From Methanobrevibacter sp. (GTDB lineage Archaea > Methanobacteriota > Methanobacteria > Methanobacteriales > Methanobacteriaceae): a DNA stretch of 42,026 bases. The position numbers and the translations under genes are program-made. Numbering within the stretch: the stretch's first letter is position 1; the number at the start of each line of letters is the position of its first letter. Location of the stretch: contig NZ_JAFRSC010000001.1 of NCBI RefSeq assembly GCF_017427765.1, positions 1 to 42,026 on the forward strand, read 5' to 3'. Below are positions 19,339 to 28,440 of this stretch, in pieces. The notes beneath the pieces are model-generated. The model did no database searches. It had not been told where the DNA came from and saw only the letters and a list, made by a program, of their open reading frames with translations.

Positions 19339-19361
19339 AATGAGAATAATTTATTCTCATT
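19339..19361. terminator. Perfect palindrome at the end of dnaG
   Basis: aatgagaataa (19339-19349) and ttattctcatt (19351-19361) are exact inverted repeats around one base. The palindrome overlaps the dnaG stop codon, and on the minus strand ATATTTTTT follows, so it looks like a terminator. It also lies about 80-100 bases before bioY and could be a regulator site. Confidence 0.55.
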
Positions 19362-20595
19362 AGTCAGTTGTAATTAATTGTATGTTGTTTGGTTTTTTAA
19401 CGATATTAACTGAGTTGACTGCAACTAATTTTTTAATACCTTTTTGTGATGCAACATCAACTAATCTTTGGCTGATAACACCATCAAAGATAACTGCTTC
19501 GGCAGTTCCATCTATGTTTTTAATTTCTTCATAGATTTCTTCCACTTCCACTTCTTTAGTCATATTTAATGCTTCATCTAAAATAGCTCCGCTACCGGTA
19601 CCTTCAAATTCTTTAAGCATGTCTTTCATTAAGGTTACTTCATCATCTTCGATTACCGGTTCTTGTGCGTGTGGTTCTTCACGTTTGGAGTATTTGTTGT
19701 GTTGCTTTTTATGACGTCTGTCGTGTCTTCTGTTATCTTTTTTATTGTTTTCAGAGAAAATATTATTTGTTGCTAAAAATTGTGTTGTAGGAACTTTGTC
19801 TCTAAGTGCAATTAATACTTCGTCTTTTTCTAAGTCTTCCACTTCTTTTCCTTTTGGTGCACGGGTAATATAGTCAACTTCTCCAATCTGCAGGAGTTCT
19901 TTTAAAATTAACTCTCCACCTCTGTCTCCATCAACAAAAGCAGTTGTGGTTCTTTTTTTACTTAATTCACCAATAGACTTAGGAACACTCACTCCTTCAA
20001 CAGCTACAGTGTTTTTAATTCCATATTTAAGTAAGTTTAATACATCACTGCGTCCTTCCACAACAATGATTGCATCAGAGGTGTGGATACTAGGACCTGC
20101 AGGTAAACGATCATCACCATATTCAGAGATTTCATGAACTCTCATTGCTTCTCTAACTTCTTCAATCATTTTCATGCTGGCTGGACCGACGCTTTCAACC
20201 ATGTTTTTATAAATTTCTTTTGCACGGTTTACAACTTGTTCTCTTTTAACGGCCCTTACGTCCTCAACTTTTAAAGTTTGGATTTCAGCTTCGCAAGGTC
20301 CTACTCTATTAATTGTTTCGAGAGATGCTGCGAGAATGGCGGTTTCAACTCTGTCTAAACTGGACGGAATGACGATTTCACCTTTTGCCCTTCCGCTGTT
20401 GGAGTGGATATTAACTTGAATTCTGCCTATTCTTCCAGTACGTTGAAGCTCTCTTAAGTCTAAATCGTTACTGAGTAAACCTTCGGTTTGTCCGAATACT
20501 GCACCAACAACATCAGGTTTCTCAACAATTCCATTAGCTGTAATTTGAGCATGGATTAAATATTTTGTTGTTGTTAATTCTTCACCTTTTCCCAT
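19360..20595 (-). CDS. dnaG: Archaeal DnaG-like primase / exosome component
   Basis: This 411-residue protein has the archaeal DnaG layout: an N-terminal domain with KYLIHAQITANGIVEKPDVVGA, a Toprim domain with E180 in VVEGRSD and the D222-x-D224 pair in VDGDRGG, and a basic linker near 290-305 (DNRRHDRRHKKQHNKYSK). Archaeal DnaG can make primers and also joins the RNA exosome. AGGAGGC precedes the ATG at good spacing. A palindromic terminator overlaps the stop. Confidence 0.95.
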   Translation of the reverse strand: MGKGEELTTTKYLIHAQITANGIVEKPDVVGAVFGQTEGLLSNDLDLRELQRTGRIGRIQVNIHSNSGRAKGEIVIPSSLDRVETAILAASLETINRVGPCEAEIQTLKVEDVRAVKREQVVNRAKEIYKNMVESVGPASMKMIEEVREAMRVHEISEYGDDRLPAGPSIHTSDAIIVVEGRSDVLNLLKYGIKNTVAVEGVSVPKSIGELSKKRTTTAFVDGDRGGELILKELLQIGEVDYITRAPKGKEVEDLEKDEVLIALRDKVPTTQFLATNNIFSENNKKDNRRHDRRHKKQHNKYSKREEPHAQEPVIEDDEVTLMKDMLKEFEGTGSGAILDEALNMTKEVEVEEIYEEIKNIDGTAEAVIFDGVISQRLVDVASQKGIKKLVAVNSVNIVKKPNNIQLITTD

Positions 20596-21037
20596 TTTTA
20601 AGCCTCCTAAAGCTTAATTTAATCGGGATAATTTATGTAATATCTAAATGATTTTAGTAAATGTGCATAAATTATACGATAAACTTATTTAACAGTCTAA
20701 TATTTTATACACTAAAAAGAGTTAATACATTCGGAGAATTACTATTAAGGTTATCTAATATTTTCTAATTAAATTTGTTTTATTGTAAATTTATAAACTT
20801 TTAAACATTTATTTTGCCTTAATAATTGATTTTCTCCTGTCTTTGAATTAAATTAATAATAATTTGTAATAATGAAATGTAATAAACTCTATGAGCATAT
20901 AATAATATTAAGTATTTTATCTAATACTACAATTATTAATTTTATAAAAACTAATATATAAACTGTGTTATATGATTTGAATAGATTTTAATAATATCAT
21001 GTATAACTATAATATAATTATTGTTGGTGTTGAGTTT
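20596..21037. other. Divergent intergenic region between dnaG and the RraA-like gene
   Basis: These 442 bases are very AT-rich, with no convincing gene. The region holds the dnaG ribosome site (reverse of cctcc near 20603) and a TATA-like aatatataaa at 20953-20962 for the plus-strand gene. I see no repeat or RNA structure that stands out. Confidence 0.5.
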
Positions 21038-21775
21038 ATGTCATTAAGTCCAAAAGATGTTTTAAATAAAAATAAAAATCTAAACAAACGGGTCGCTGTT
21101 GAGAAAATTAAAGTTGATGATGTAACCATTGACGATTTAAGGTTCAACGGCAAAAATTATGCTGAATATATTAATTTAAATTCTCTTCTTGAAAATGTAT
21201 CTTCATGTCAAATCTCTGATGCGTATAAGGGAATTTCTTCAAGATCCGGCACTATTCAAAATATCAAACCCGTAAATAACCAGAAAGTTTGGGGAAAAAT
21301 TTTCACTGCGAAAACTGCATGTGATGATTGGGGCACATCAGCGCAGGCTATCGACAATGCCGAACCTGGAGACATCTTATTTTTTAAGGTTGATGGTGAA
21401 GAAAAAGCCATTTGGGGCGAACTGGCTTCAAGCTGTGCAAGAGATAATGGCATTAAAGCGACTGTAATCTATGGTTCTGCCAGAGACTTGGATGCATTAC
21501 TGTATATGGATTATCCTGTTTTTGCAAGTAATTTCTGTCCGAATGCAGGATCTCCTTTAGGTTTAGGCACTTTAAATGAAACTATTGAAGTTGAAGATGT
21601 AATTATCAATCCGGGAGACTTCTTTTTCGGTGATGAATCAGGAATTGTTATAATTCCTAAGGAGTTATTTGCCAAAACCATGGTGGCCACATTGGCCGTT
21701 AAGATAAAAGAAGCAGGTATTATTGAGGACATAAATTGTGGTAAAACCTTGGCAGAAATCGTCGGACTCAAATAG
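21038..21775 (+). CDS. RraA-like / demethylmenaquinone methyltransferase-like fold protein
   Basis: The protein has about 245 residues from ATG 21038 (MSLSPKD), preceded by GGTG. The ATG at 20999 adds 13 hydrophobic residues that do not fit the family. The RraA-fold core runs from about LLENVSSCQISDAYKG through WGELASSCARDNGIKATVIYGSARD, with the conserved R-D near residue 149, to NPGDFFFGDESGIVIIP. Relatives include RNase E inhibitor RraA, HMG aldolases and oxaloacetate decarboxylases. The N-terminal 40 residues are additional. The substrate is unknown; in an archaeon without RNase E, an aldolase or decarboxylase role is more likely. Confidence 0.7.
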   Translation: MSLSPKDVLNKNKNLNKRVAVEKIKVDDVTIDDLRFNGKNYAEYINLNSLLENVSSCQISDAYKGISSRSGTIQNIKPVNNQKVWGKIFTAKTACDDWGTSAQAIDNAEPGDILFFKVDGEEKAIWGELASSCARDNGIKATVIYGSARDLDALLYMDYPVFASNFCPNAGSPLGLGTLNETIEVEDVIINPGDFFFGDESGIVIIPKELFAKTMVATLAVKIKEAGIIEDINCGKTLAEIVGLK

Positions 21776-21824
21776 AAAAACATTTAAATAGAAATCAATA
21801 TTTATATATAAATATATCGATACC

Positions 21825-21835
21825 TTTATATATAA
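21825..21835 (+). promoter_or_regulatory. TATA box for gar1-tfb
   Basis: tttatatataa is centred about 56 bases before the gar1 ATG (21886), in a 110-base gap, and predicts a leader of about 25-30 bases. Confidence 0.5.
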
Positions 21836-21885
21836 CCTATTTCTAATTATATAAATGATACAGATTTGATTTTAAGTTTGATTTT

Positions 21886-22173
21886 ATGAAATTTTTAGGT
21901 AACAGTTTGCATATAGCAAACTCTGGAAAATTAATAGCCCGGTCTGATAAAACACCCTCACCAGGTGCAATCGTTTTTGATAGTAAAAAGAATAAGATTG
22001 GTAAGGTCGGCTATGTATTCGGGCCAACAAAGAAGCCCTATGTTTCTATTCGCCTATTCAAATCTGCGAATAGAAATGAAATTGAGAAAAACTGTGGTGA
22101 AAAACTGTTTGTATCGAAACCAAAATCCAAAAAGTCTAGAAAAAGGAGGATGAGAACACGACACAAAAAGTAG
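21886..22173 (+). CDS. gar1: H/ACA ribonucleoprotein subunit Gar1
   Basis: The protein has 95 residues. A small beta-barrel (about 1-75) with [35 protein letters not shown] is the Gar1/Naf1 core, followed by a basic tail [16 protein letters not shown]. It joins Cbf5, Nop10 and L7Ae in guide-RNA-directed pseudouridine formation. It is followed after 5 bases by the TFB gene, an arrangement I know from other Methanobacteriales. Confidence 0.9.
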   Translation: MKFLGNSLHIANSGKLIARSDKTPSPGAIVFDSKKNKIGKVGYVFGPTKKPYVSIRLFKSANRNEIEKNCGEKLFVSKPKSKKSRKRRMRTRHKK

Positions 22174-22178
22174 AAGAA

Positions 22179-23150
22179 ATGCCAAGAAGAGGACGTAGAA
22201 AAACAAGACTAGAAGAAACACAAAATGATTCTTATGCACAAGACAAACAGACAGTATGTCCTGAATGTGGTTCTACTGAGTTGATTGGTGATTATGAAAG
22301 GGCTGAAGTTGTATGTGCCCGTTGTGGATTAGTCATCGATGAAAATCTTGTTGATATGGGTCCTGAATGGAGGGCATTTGACCATGAACAAAGAGATAAA
22401 CGTACAAGAGTCGGAGCTCCAATCACTTACACCATTCACGATAAAGGTTTAAGTACTATGATTGATTGGAGAAACAAAGATATCTATGGTCGTGATATTC
22501 CTGCAAGAAACAGAGCTCAATGGTACAGATTAAGAAAATGGCAAAGAAAAATCAGGATTTCAGGTGCTACAGAAAGAAATCTTGCATTTGCATTAAGCGA
22601 GCTTGACCGTGACTCTTCAAGATTAGGTCTTCCAAGATCTGTAAGGGAAGCAGCATCCGTTGTTTACAGAAGTGCTGTGGACAATAAATTAATCAGAGGA
22701 AGAAGTATTGAAGGTGTTGTGGCAGCTTCATTGTATGCCGCATGCAGACGTTGTAATGTACCGCGTACTTTAGATGAAATCGCTGAAGTATCAAGAGTTA
22801 CAAAAAAAGAAGTTGGAAGAACATACAGGTTCTTGACTCGTGAATTAAATATTAAATTACCACCAACTTCCCCAGTAGATTATGTTCCTAGATTTGCATC
22901 TGAACTCGGACTTTCTGGTGAAGCACAATCCAAAGCTATTGAGATTATTGAAAAAGCAATGGAAAAAGGATTAACTTCAGGTAGAGGTCCTACTGGTGTA
23001 GCTGCAGCTGCATTATACATCGCATCTGTTTTACTTGGTGAGAGAAAAACACAAAGGGATGTTGCAGATATTGCAGGAGTAACTGAAGTTACTATTCGTA
23101 ACAGGTACAAAGAACTAACCGAACAATTAGAAATGGGTGTAACTTTATAG
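22179..23150 (+). CDS. tfb: Transcription initiation factor B (TFB)
   Basis: The protein has 323 residues. The N-terminal zinc ribbon uses C27-x2-C30 and C46-x2-C49, followed by the B-reader region (about 55-90). Two cyclin-like repeats follow (about 125-205 and 220-300), the second with [21 protein letters not shown]. It recruits RNA polymerase to TBP-bound promoters. The ATG at 22179 has no good ribosome site; a strong GGAGG at 22145-22149 is about 30 bases upstream inside gar1. Translation may depend on gar1 read-through or on a non-standard start. Confidence 0.95.
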   Translation: MPRRGRRKTRLEETQNDSYAQDKQTVCPECGSTELIGDYERAEVVCARCGLVIDENLVDMGPEWRAFDHEQRDKRTRVGAPITYTIHDKGLSTMIDWRNKDIYGRDIPARNRAQWYRLRKWQRKIRISGATERNLAFALSELDRDSSRLGLPRSVREAASVVYRSAVDNKLIRGRSIEGVVAASLYAACRRCNVPRTLDEIAEVSRVTKKEVGRTYRFLTRELNIKLPPTSPVDYVPRFASELGLSGEAQSKAIEIIEKAMEKGLTSGRGPTGVAAAALYIASVLLGERKTQRDVADIAGVTEVTIRNRYKELTEQLEMGVTL

Positions 23151-23161
23151 TTTCCCCTTTT

Positions 23162-23200
23162 GATTAATTAAGAGAATTCTTGATTAATCATCATTTTTTA
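23162..23200. terminator. Hairpin terminator of tfb
   Basis: A 12-bp stem with one G-T pair and a 4-base loop (23162-23189) is followed by a TTTTTT run. It lies between the convergent tfb and glycosyltransferase genes. Confidence 0.65.
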
Positions 23201-23213
23201 TTTTTTTTAAAAT

Positions 23214-25109
23214 TTAGAGAGAATATTTTTCAATTCTGTAAATAAGTTCCCGAACAATTCCATCGTTATTGGTCTTTTTAACTTTATTTAATTTTGTTTG
23301 ATATTTTGGAAGTCTTTTCAAGAAGTTTGCTACTCTTTTAGCGCTCATGACTTTATGATATTCTCCGTAACCTAACTTTTGTACATAAAATCCGTTTAAT
23401 GTTTGTTCGAAGTTTCCAATGGCTGGAACGGAATAAATCGGTTTTTTAAGATGTATTGCTTCTGAAATAAAAGTAAATCCTCCATTGCAGATTACTGCTT
23501 TTGCAGAGGCCAAATCATCATAGAATTCATCTTCGTTAAAACTTTTGTAAGTTAAATTGCCGTCAAGTTCATCTTTATTAAATCCATAGACAATAAACTG
23601 CTCATTTTTAAGTGCTTTAAGTTTACGGACTAGTCTTTCACTTTCACGGCTTGTCTGATATACAACAATATGTTTTCCTTTACGTGGTTTTAGTTTCAGG
23701 ATGTCTTCACGGATAATTGGAGGATAAATCACAGCATGCTTTCTAGGTTTTATTTTCGGATAAAAGAAGCTGGTTAAAATATGTATTTTGGGATTAACAA
23801 CATATGTTTTAATAACTCCTTTAGCTTTAAGCATCTCTCCAATTTGATCTTTCGGATAATCTATTTTTGTCTGCGTAATCATATGGATATTATCTAAACT
23901 GATGAGAGGTATATCTCTAAGCTTTGAAACCATTGTTGCATAGATTTCAAAATCAGTGACAATAACGTCAGGTTTCAGCTGCCTTGCTTTTTTATAGAGA
24001 TTTTCATATCCCACTTTAATGTTAGTAGGATTTCTTTTAATGGCCTCGGAAAGTGTTTTTAAGTTGTTAACTTTATTATTGATGTATACTGTATTAAATC
24101 CGCCGATTTCATAAACGTTATCAAATTTTGATTTTAAATATTCATATGCTCTGTCGCTTGAGAATAGATAAACATCATATTTGTCCTTAATTCTATCAAC
24201 AATTACTCCTGTTCTTATTGCATGGCCCATACCTTCTCCGCAAACACAGTAAAATACTATTTTTTTATTTCTTCGGCGATGCTGGGATTTCACGCTGGTT
24301 CGGATGGCATTGATTCTGTTTCGGGTATTGTCATAGTTATCTTTAATTTCATTAATCTGTTCTGTTCTTTTTTCCAAATTTTCAAATCTTGATTTTGTAA
24401 GTCTTTCTTTTCCATGATCGAAATTATAATCAAGTTCGCCTGCATCGGTTCTTTTTCCTAAAAAATCATTTACGGTACTTTTTCCATATTGTCGGATTAA
24501 TGTTTCAATTCCTTCTTCTTCAAGACGTCTTGTGGAAACACCAATTTTAGCATTTCTAAGTACTCTAAATGGTTCTTTTTTAGCTAATCTTTCAATATAA
24601 TCAGTATCTTCTCCAAATGTTAGTGATTCATCAAATCCATTACATTCCTCGTGAAGTTCTCTTCTGGATATTATTCCATAACATCCTGCACCATGCGGTT
24701 TAATCTTTTCAACGCCTATCATGAAATAATTGGCAAAATCGTGGAATAATTTATCTTCTACTTTATTTGACATGGGTTCCATTTGAGTAATGGCTATTCC
24801 CAGTTTTTCCATTCTGAATTCATACAATACATTTCTTAAATAGTCTTCAGTAAGCTTTAAATCAGAATCCAAGAATAATAAATAGTCTCCTTTTGCAACC
24901 TTTGCACCATTATTCCTACCTACGGCCGGAAGACCTCCTTCAACAACTACGCACCCATATTCCTCTGCAATTTCTCTGGTTTTATCTTTGGAGTTTGCAT
25001 CGGCTACAATAATTTCATAGTCATCAAAATCCTGGTTTTTAATACTTTCAAGTAAAACAGGAAGGTATTCCTCTTCATTATATGTAGGAATGATAATGCT
25101 GAAAATCAT
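23214..25109 (-). CDS. Fused GT2 glycosyltransferase and GT-B (MJ1255/MurG-like) glycosyltransferase
   Basis: At 631 residues, this protein contains two glycosyltransferase domains of different folds. The N-terminal GT-A domain (1 to about 230) has IIIPTYNEEEYLP, the metal-binding DSD (81-83) and GEDTD (166-170). A charged linker (about 235-283) leads to a GT-B domain with GEGMGH (291-296) and a C-terminal nucleotide-sugar site with CNGGFTFISEA (about 551-561), as in the MJ1255 / UDP-GlcNAc transferase group. Expected work is sequential sugar addition in glycolipid, S-layer or pseudomurein-related glycan synthesis. No transmembrane helix is seen. A possible decayed frame ends 3 bases upstream. 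Confidence 0.85.
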   Translation of the reverse strand: MIFSIIIPTYNEEEYLPVLLESIKNQDFDDYEIIVADANSKDKTREIAEEYGCVVVEGGLPAVGRNNGAKVAKGDYLLFLDSDLKLTEDYLRNVLYEFRMEKLGIAITQMEPMSNKVEDKLFHDFANYFMIGVEKIKPHGAGCYGIISRRELHEECNGFDESLTFGEDTDYIERLAKKEPFRVLRNAKIGVSTRRLEEEGIETLIRQYGKSTVNDFLGKRTDAGELDYNFDHGKERLTKSRFENLEKRTEQINEIKDNYDNTRNRINAIRTSVKSQHRRRNKKIVFYCVCGEGMGHAIRTGVIVDRIKDKYDVYLFSSDRAYEYLKSKFDNVYEIGGFNTVYINNKVNNLKTLSEAIKRNPTNIKVGYENLYKKARQLKPDVIVTDFEIYATMVSKLRDIPLISLDNIHMITQTKIDYPKDQIGEMLKAKGVIKTYVVNPKIHILTSFFYPKIKPRKHAVIYPPIIREDILKLKPRKGKHIVVYQTSRESERLVRKLKALKNEQFIVYGFNKDELDGNLTYKSFNEDEFYDDLASAKAVICNGGFTFISEAIHLKKPIYSVPAIGNFEQTLNGFYVQKLGYGEYHKVMSAKRVANFLKRLPKYQTKLNKVKKTNNDGIVRELIYRIEKYSL

Positions 25110-25112
25110 GGT

Positions 25113-25430
25113 TTAAAATTTATTTTTTAAACTAATAAATCTTTTTGAAAAATGCCAGATTTTCAATTTGGAGTCTTTTTTCCAATTATCTAGGATGAAA
25201 TTTTTTTCCAAGATAACATTTTTTAACAAGTTTTTCCCCATTTTTGAAAAAATCTTAATTTGATAGTTGAAGGTAATAGATTTCTCTAAATTTAAAAATT
25301 GTAATTGTTCTTCTAAATTTATTTTAAAAAATATCTTTAGGTATTCTATATTTGTTTTTAGTATAAATGGGTTAGTTACTGTATGAAAAGTAATACCTAG
25401 TAAATCAAGATTTTTAACATAATTCTTATT
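25113..25430 (-). pseudogene. Open 105-codon frame without a start codon, likely gene remnant
   Basis: On the minus strand the frame from 25430 to a TAA at 25113-25115 is open for 105 codons and has no ATG, GTG or TTG near its upstream end. The translation reads like ordinary protein, with alternating hydrophobic and charged residues, for example LGITFHTVTNPFILKTN and KLKIWHFSKRFISLKNKF. It ends 3 bases before the glycosyltransferase ATG, as an operon neighbour would. AT-rich DNA can stay open by chance, so this is uncertain. Function not recognised. Confidence 0.35.
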
Positions 25431-25575
25431 TTAGAATGTTATTATTTTTATTTTAAGAATTTAAAAGTTATTGTTGATTAAATTTATATTTAGGAATAAA
25501 TTAATAGTTATTTGTGATGTTGTTGGTTTTGAAGCATTTACAGTTGAAATGCACCTCTCTCTTTTAGTTATAGAA
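25431..25575. other. AT-rich gap between the remnant and the DMT transporter
   Basis: The stretch is stop-rich in all frames. It contains a short inverted repeat, gcattt (near 25534) with aaatgc, followed on the plus strand by a CT- and T-rich run. I see no gene here. Confidence 0.4.
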
Positions 25576-26466
25576 TTAATTTTCACTGCCTTTTTTTCTA
25601 GACAGCATCATCATTGCTATAATTGTGATGACAAAACCGCAAAACATTAACATTGTTGGAACTTCTGAGTATATTAAAAATCCAAATATTAATGCAGCAA
25701 AGGGTTCTGCTCCTGAAAGCAATATTGAAGATACTCCTGAGTCAATATACTTCAAGCTTAAAGTTGAAAGGATATATGGCAGGGCAAACGAGAGTGTGGA
25801 ATGTAAAATTAAAAATAATATTGTTAATGTTGGATTGTTTGAAATAAATTCAGTAATTTGGCCGAAATTGGTAAATGGGATTAATGCAAGTGTAATAAAA
25901 ATAACTGAATAAATCAGGATGGTGTATGTATGATTTCCATTCTCAATTGATTTTTTGGAAGCCATCAGATAGATTGCCCAAAATAGGCCAGCACCAATTC
26001 CGGAAAATATTCCAAATAATGGTATTGATGTCAGACTGTCTTCTAAAACTCCTGTCATAAGCAAGCATCCGAAAATAGCCAATAGCATACAAGCCAATTT
26101 TTTGGAAGTGATTTTTTCTCTAAAGAATATATATGCAAATATCAATACAAAAATTGGGGCCAATGATAACAGCACTGCTGCAAGAGACAATGGAATTGTA
26201 TTCATTGATTCATTGTAACATAAATTAAGTCCAATTATGCATATTGCACAGGCTAAAAATAGTGGAATGTCTGATAAATCTATTTTAAAGAGTTTTGTAT
26301 CTGTTAAAATTATTGCTATCAATATGGGTAGGACAGCTATTGAAAATCTTAAAAATAAAAGTGTTGTTGCATCAATTCCATTCTGGGTTAATGTACGGAC
26401 AAATATTCCGCTTGATCCAAACATCATCCCTGCAAGGATTGGCAAAATTAAATAGATTTTTCTCAT
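25576..26466 (-). CDS. EamA / DMT superfamily transporter
   Basis: The protein has 296 residues and ten hydrophobic helices in two homologous halves (about 1-140 and 145-290). Typical EamA features are the N-terminal MMFGSSGIFVRTL and, at the end of each half, segments like ILLSGAEPFAALIFGFLIYSE (about 250-270, split here). It likely exports amino acids or related metabolites; the substrate is not predictable. It starts 4 bases after the stop of the upstream membrane protein gene, so the two are likely co-transcribed. Confidence 0.85.
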   Translation of the reverse strand: MRKIYLILPILAGMMFGSSGIFVRTLTQNGIDATTLLFLRFSIAVLPILIAIILTDTKLFKIDLSDIPLFLACAICIIGLNLCYNESMNTIPLSLAAVLLSLAPIFVLIFAYIFFREKITSKKLACMLLAIFGCLLMTGVLEDSLTSIPLFGIFSGIGAGLFWAIYLMASKKSIENGNHTYTILIYSVIFITLALIPFTNFGQITEFISNNPTLTILFLILHSTLSFALPYILSTLSLKYIDSGVSSILLSGAEPFAALIFGFLIYSEVPTMLMFCGFVITIIAMMMLSRKKGSEN

Positions 26467-26470
26467 GATA

Positions 26471-27562
26471 TCAGTTCAAATATGAATAAATATTCCAGGA
26501 GACAGTATAGTACTCGCACGAATTATTTAAAGGAGTCATTAAATCGTTTAAAAGTGCCATTTCATTGTATGACGGGTCAATTTTATATGTGGTTTTATTT
26601 AAATTTGTATGGTTTTCATAATTAACAGCTTCAATGCTTATGTTTCCAAGATCAATGTCTCCGGTTGGGTTCACTACATCGACTGTGTAATAATCAGGTT
26701 CGGCTCCTGCAAAAGCTACTGTAAATCGTAGGGCTATGAAAGCAATTAGAACAAAATATATTAAGAAACGATTAAATATGTATCTTATTTCGCTAAAGTC
26801 ACGATTACGGTAAACTGGTTGGATTTTTCCGTTTTCACTAAGCAACTTTTCGCTTCCAAATATTTTTCCAATGATATAATTAAGATAGAAACCATTTCTA
26901 TAAACTAGATAAAGTCCGAATAATCCCACATAGGATGGTGTTGCAAACATTCCTCCGTCAATAATTCCGATAATCAGGCAACTTGAAAAGAATGCCAGTA
27001 AAAAGTTTGTAAACCATGGACGATTCTGGCTTGCAAGAACAATGGTTATGAACAGTATCGGAATTAATAAAATCACTAAAAAACTGAAAGTTGGAAGATA
27101 CTGATATAGACCAACTCCTGTGTTAATATCACTTTGTATGAATGGTCCAATTATCTGGGTTAGAACCTCTCCTAAAATGGACTTTAACAGGTGAGTATGC
27201 AAAATGCTTGTAGTGCTCATTGAGTTAGTCATAGAGGCAAAAATAGTGTTAAGTTTGATGCCCATCTGGAGCCTGAACAATACCTCTAAAAATATTCCTA
27301 AAGCTAATGTCACAGAACCAATCACAATCGAAATTTTCAGATATTTGGTAGTGTCAATATCCTTTTTAATTAGCTGTGATAATATTAAAAACAGTCCCAA
27401 CAATCCAAAAAAGATAATGTCCTTTCCTTTTGAGGATCCCATTAAAAATAGATATGTAATCGGTCTTATGATTGGATTGAATATGTCAGTTATAAATATT
27501 ACTCCAGAAAAGAGTATGAATATAATCCCAATCAAGATAGTTTTATTAACTTTCATTAACAA
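26471..27562 (-). CDS. Multi-pass membrane protein with C-terminal outer domain, unknown
   Basis: This 363-residue protein has about eight hydrophobic segments spread over residues 8-290, and a polar C-terminal domain of about 75 residues after AFAGAEPDYYTVDVVNP. That tail carries NxS/T sites (NHTNLNKTT, NNSCEY), which suggests it is outside the cell. Start choices are 27562 (MLMKVNKT) or 27556 (MKVNKT). No family recognised. Its start lies only 26 bases from the divergent TauE gene. Confidence 0.6.
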   Translation of the reverse strand: MLMKVNKTILIGIIFILFSGVIFITDIFNPIIRPITYLFLMGSSKGKDIIFFGLLGLFLILSQLIKKDIDTTKYLKISIVIGSVTLALGIFLEVLFRLQMGIKLNTIFASMTNSMSTTSILHTHLLKSILGEVLTQIIGPFIQSDINTGVGLYQYLPTFSFLVILLIPILFITIVLASQNRPWFTNFLLAFFSSCLIIGIIDGGMFATPSYVGLFGLYLVYRNGFYLNYIIGKIFGSEKLLSENGKIQPVYRNRDFSEIRYIFNRFLIYFVLIAFIALRFTVAFAGAEPDYYTVDVVNPTGDIDLGNISIEAVNYENHTNLNKTTYKIDPSYNEMALLNDLMTPLNNSCEYYTVSWNIYSYLN

Positions 27563-27588
27563 TAATTTAATATTAATACTTTAAATAA

Positions 27589-28407
27589 ATGATGTTTATG
27601 TTCCCAATTGAATATTTCATAGGTTTGATATTAATCGGTATTTGTGCAGGGTTTGCTTCAGGTCTTTTAGGTGTGGGTGGAGGATTTTTAATAGTTCCGC
27701 TTCAATACTTCTTACTTAAATACATTGGAGTTAATCCTGATTTGGCAATGTTAATATCACTCGGCACAAGCCTTGCAATTATTATTCCAACATCAATGAG
27801 TGGTGCTTACAGACACACGAGAACAATGGATGGAATATTAAAACCTGGAATTCAGTTAGGTATTTTCGGCATTATCGGTGGAGCTATTGGCGGATTTGTA
27901 GCGTCCGGTCTTCCTTCAAGAATCCTGGAAATAATTTTCGGATGTCTTTTACTTTTCATAACTGTTAAAAATATTGTTGATATTAACAAAGAAAGAGAAG
28001 ATGCCCGAATTCCTTTTAATTTGCTTACAACTGGAATTATAGGTCTTTTAGTTGGTTTCTCATCAGGTCTTTTAGGTGTTGGTGGAGGAGTATTTTTAAT
28101 AGCTATTCTTACAGCACTTTTAGGTTTTTCATTAATCGAAGCTATCGGAACATCTTCTGTTTTTATCTGCCTAACTGCTGTTGGCGGATTTTTATCTTAT
28201 GTTGTATCCGGATGGGGAGTTTCAACATTTCCATATTCAATAGGATATGTCAGTATAATTAATTTTATTTTAATTGCTTGCTTTTCAGTTCCGCTAGCAT
28301 CATTTGGTGCGAAAATGGCACATAAAGTTCCTCAAAAGAAATTAAAAATAGTATTTTCAATTTTGGTTCTCTATATGGCATTGAAAATGTTGGGAGTTCT
28401 TCCTTGA
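27589..28407 (+). CDS. TauE/SafE family (sulfite/anion) exporter
   Basis: The 272 residues form about eight helices in two repeats, each with the family signature: FASGLLGVGGGFLIVP (about 20-35) and FSSGLLGVGGGVFLIA (about 160-175). The family moves sulfite, sulfoacetate or other small anions across the membrane. Three ATGs (27589, 27592, 27598) are possible starts; no strong ribosome site is seen. It converges on the RNA ligase gene with a 33-base gap. Confidence 0.88.
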   Translation: MMFMFPIEYFIGLILIGICAGFASGLLGVGGGFLIVPLQYFLLKYIGVNPDLAMLISLGTSLAIIIPTSMSGAYRHTRTMDGILKPGIQLGIFGIIGGAIGGFVASGLPSRILEIIFGCLLLFITVKNIVDINKEREDARIPFNLLTTGIIGLLVGFSSGLLGVGGGVFLIAILTALLGFSLIEAIGTSSVFICLTAVGGFLSYVVSGWGVSTFPYSIGYVSIINFILIACFSVPLASFGAKMAHKVPQKKLKIVFSILVLYMALKMLGVLP

Positions 28408-28440
28408 AATGAAAATTGAGCAGAAAACTACCCAAAAATA

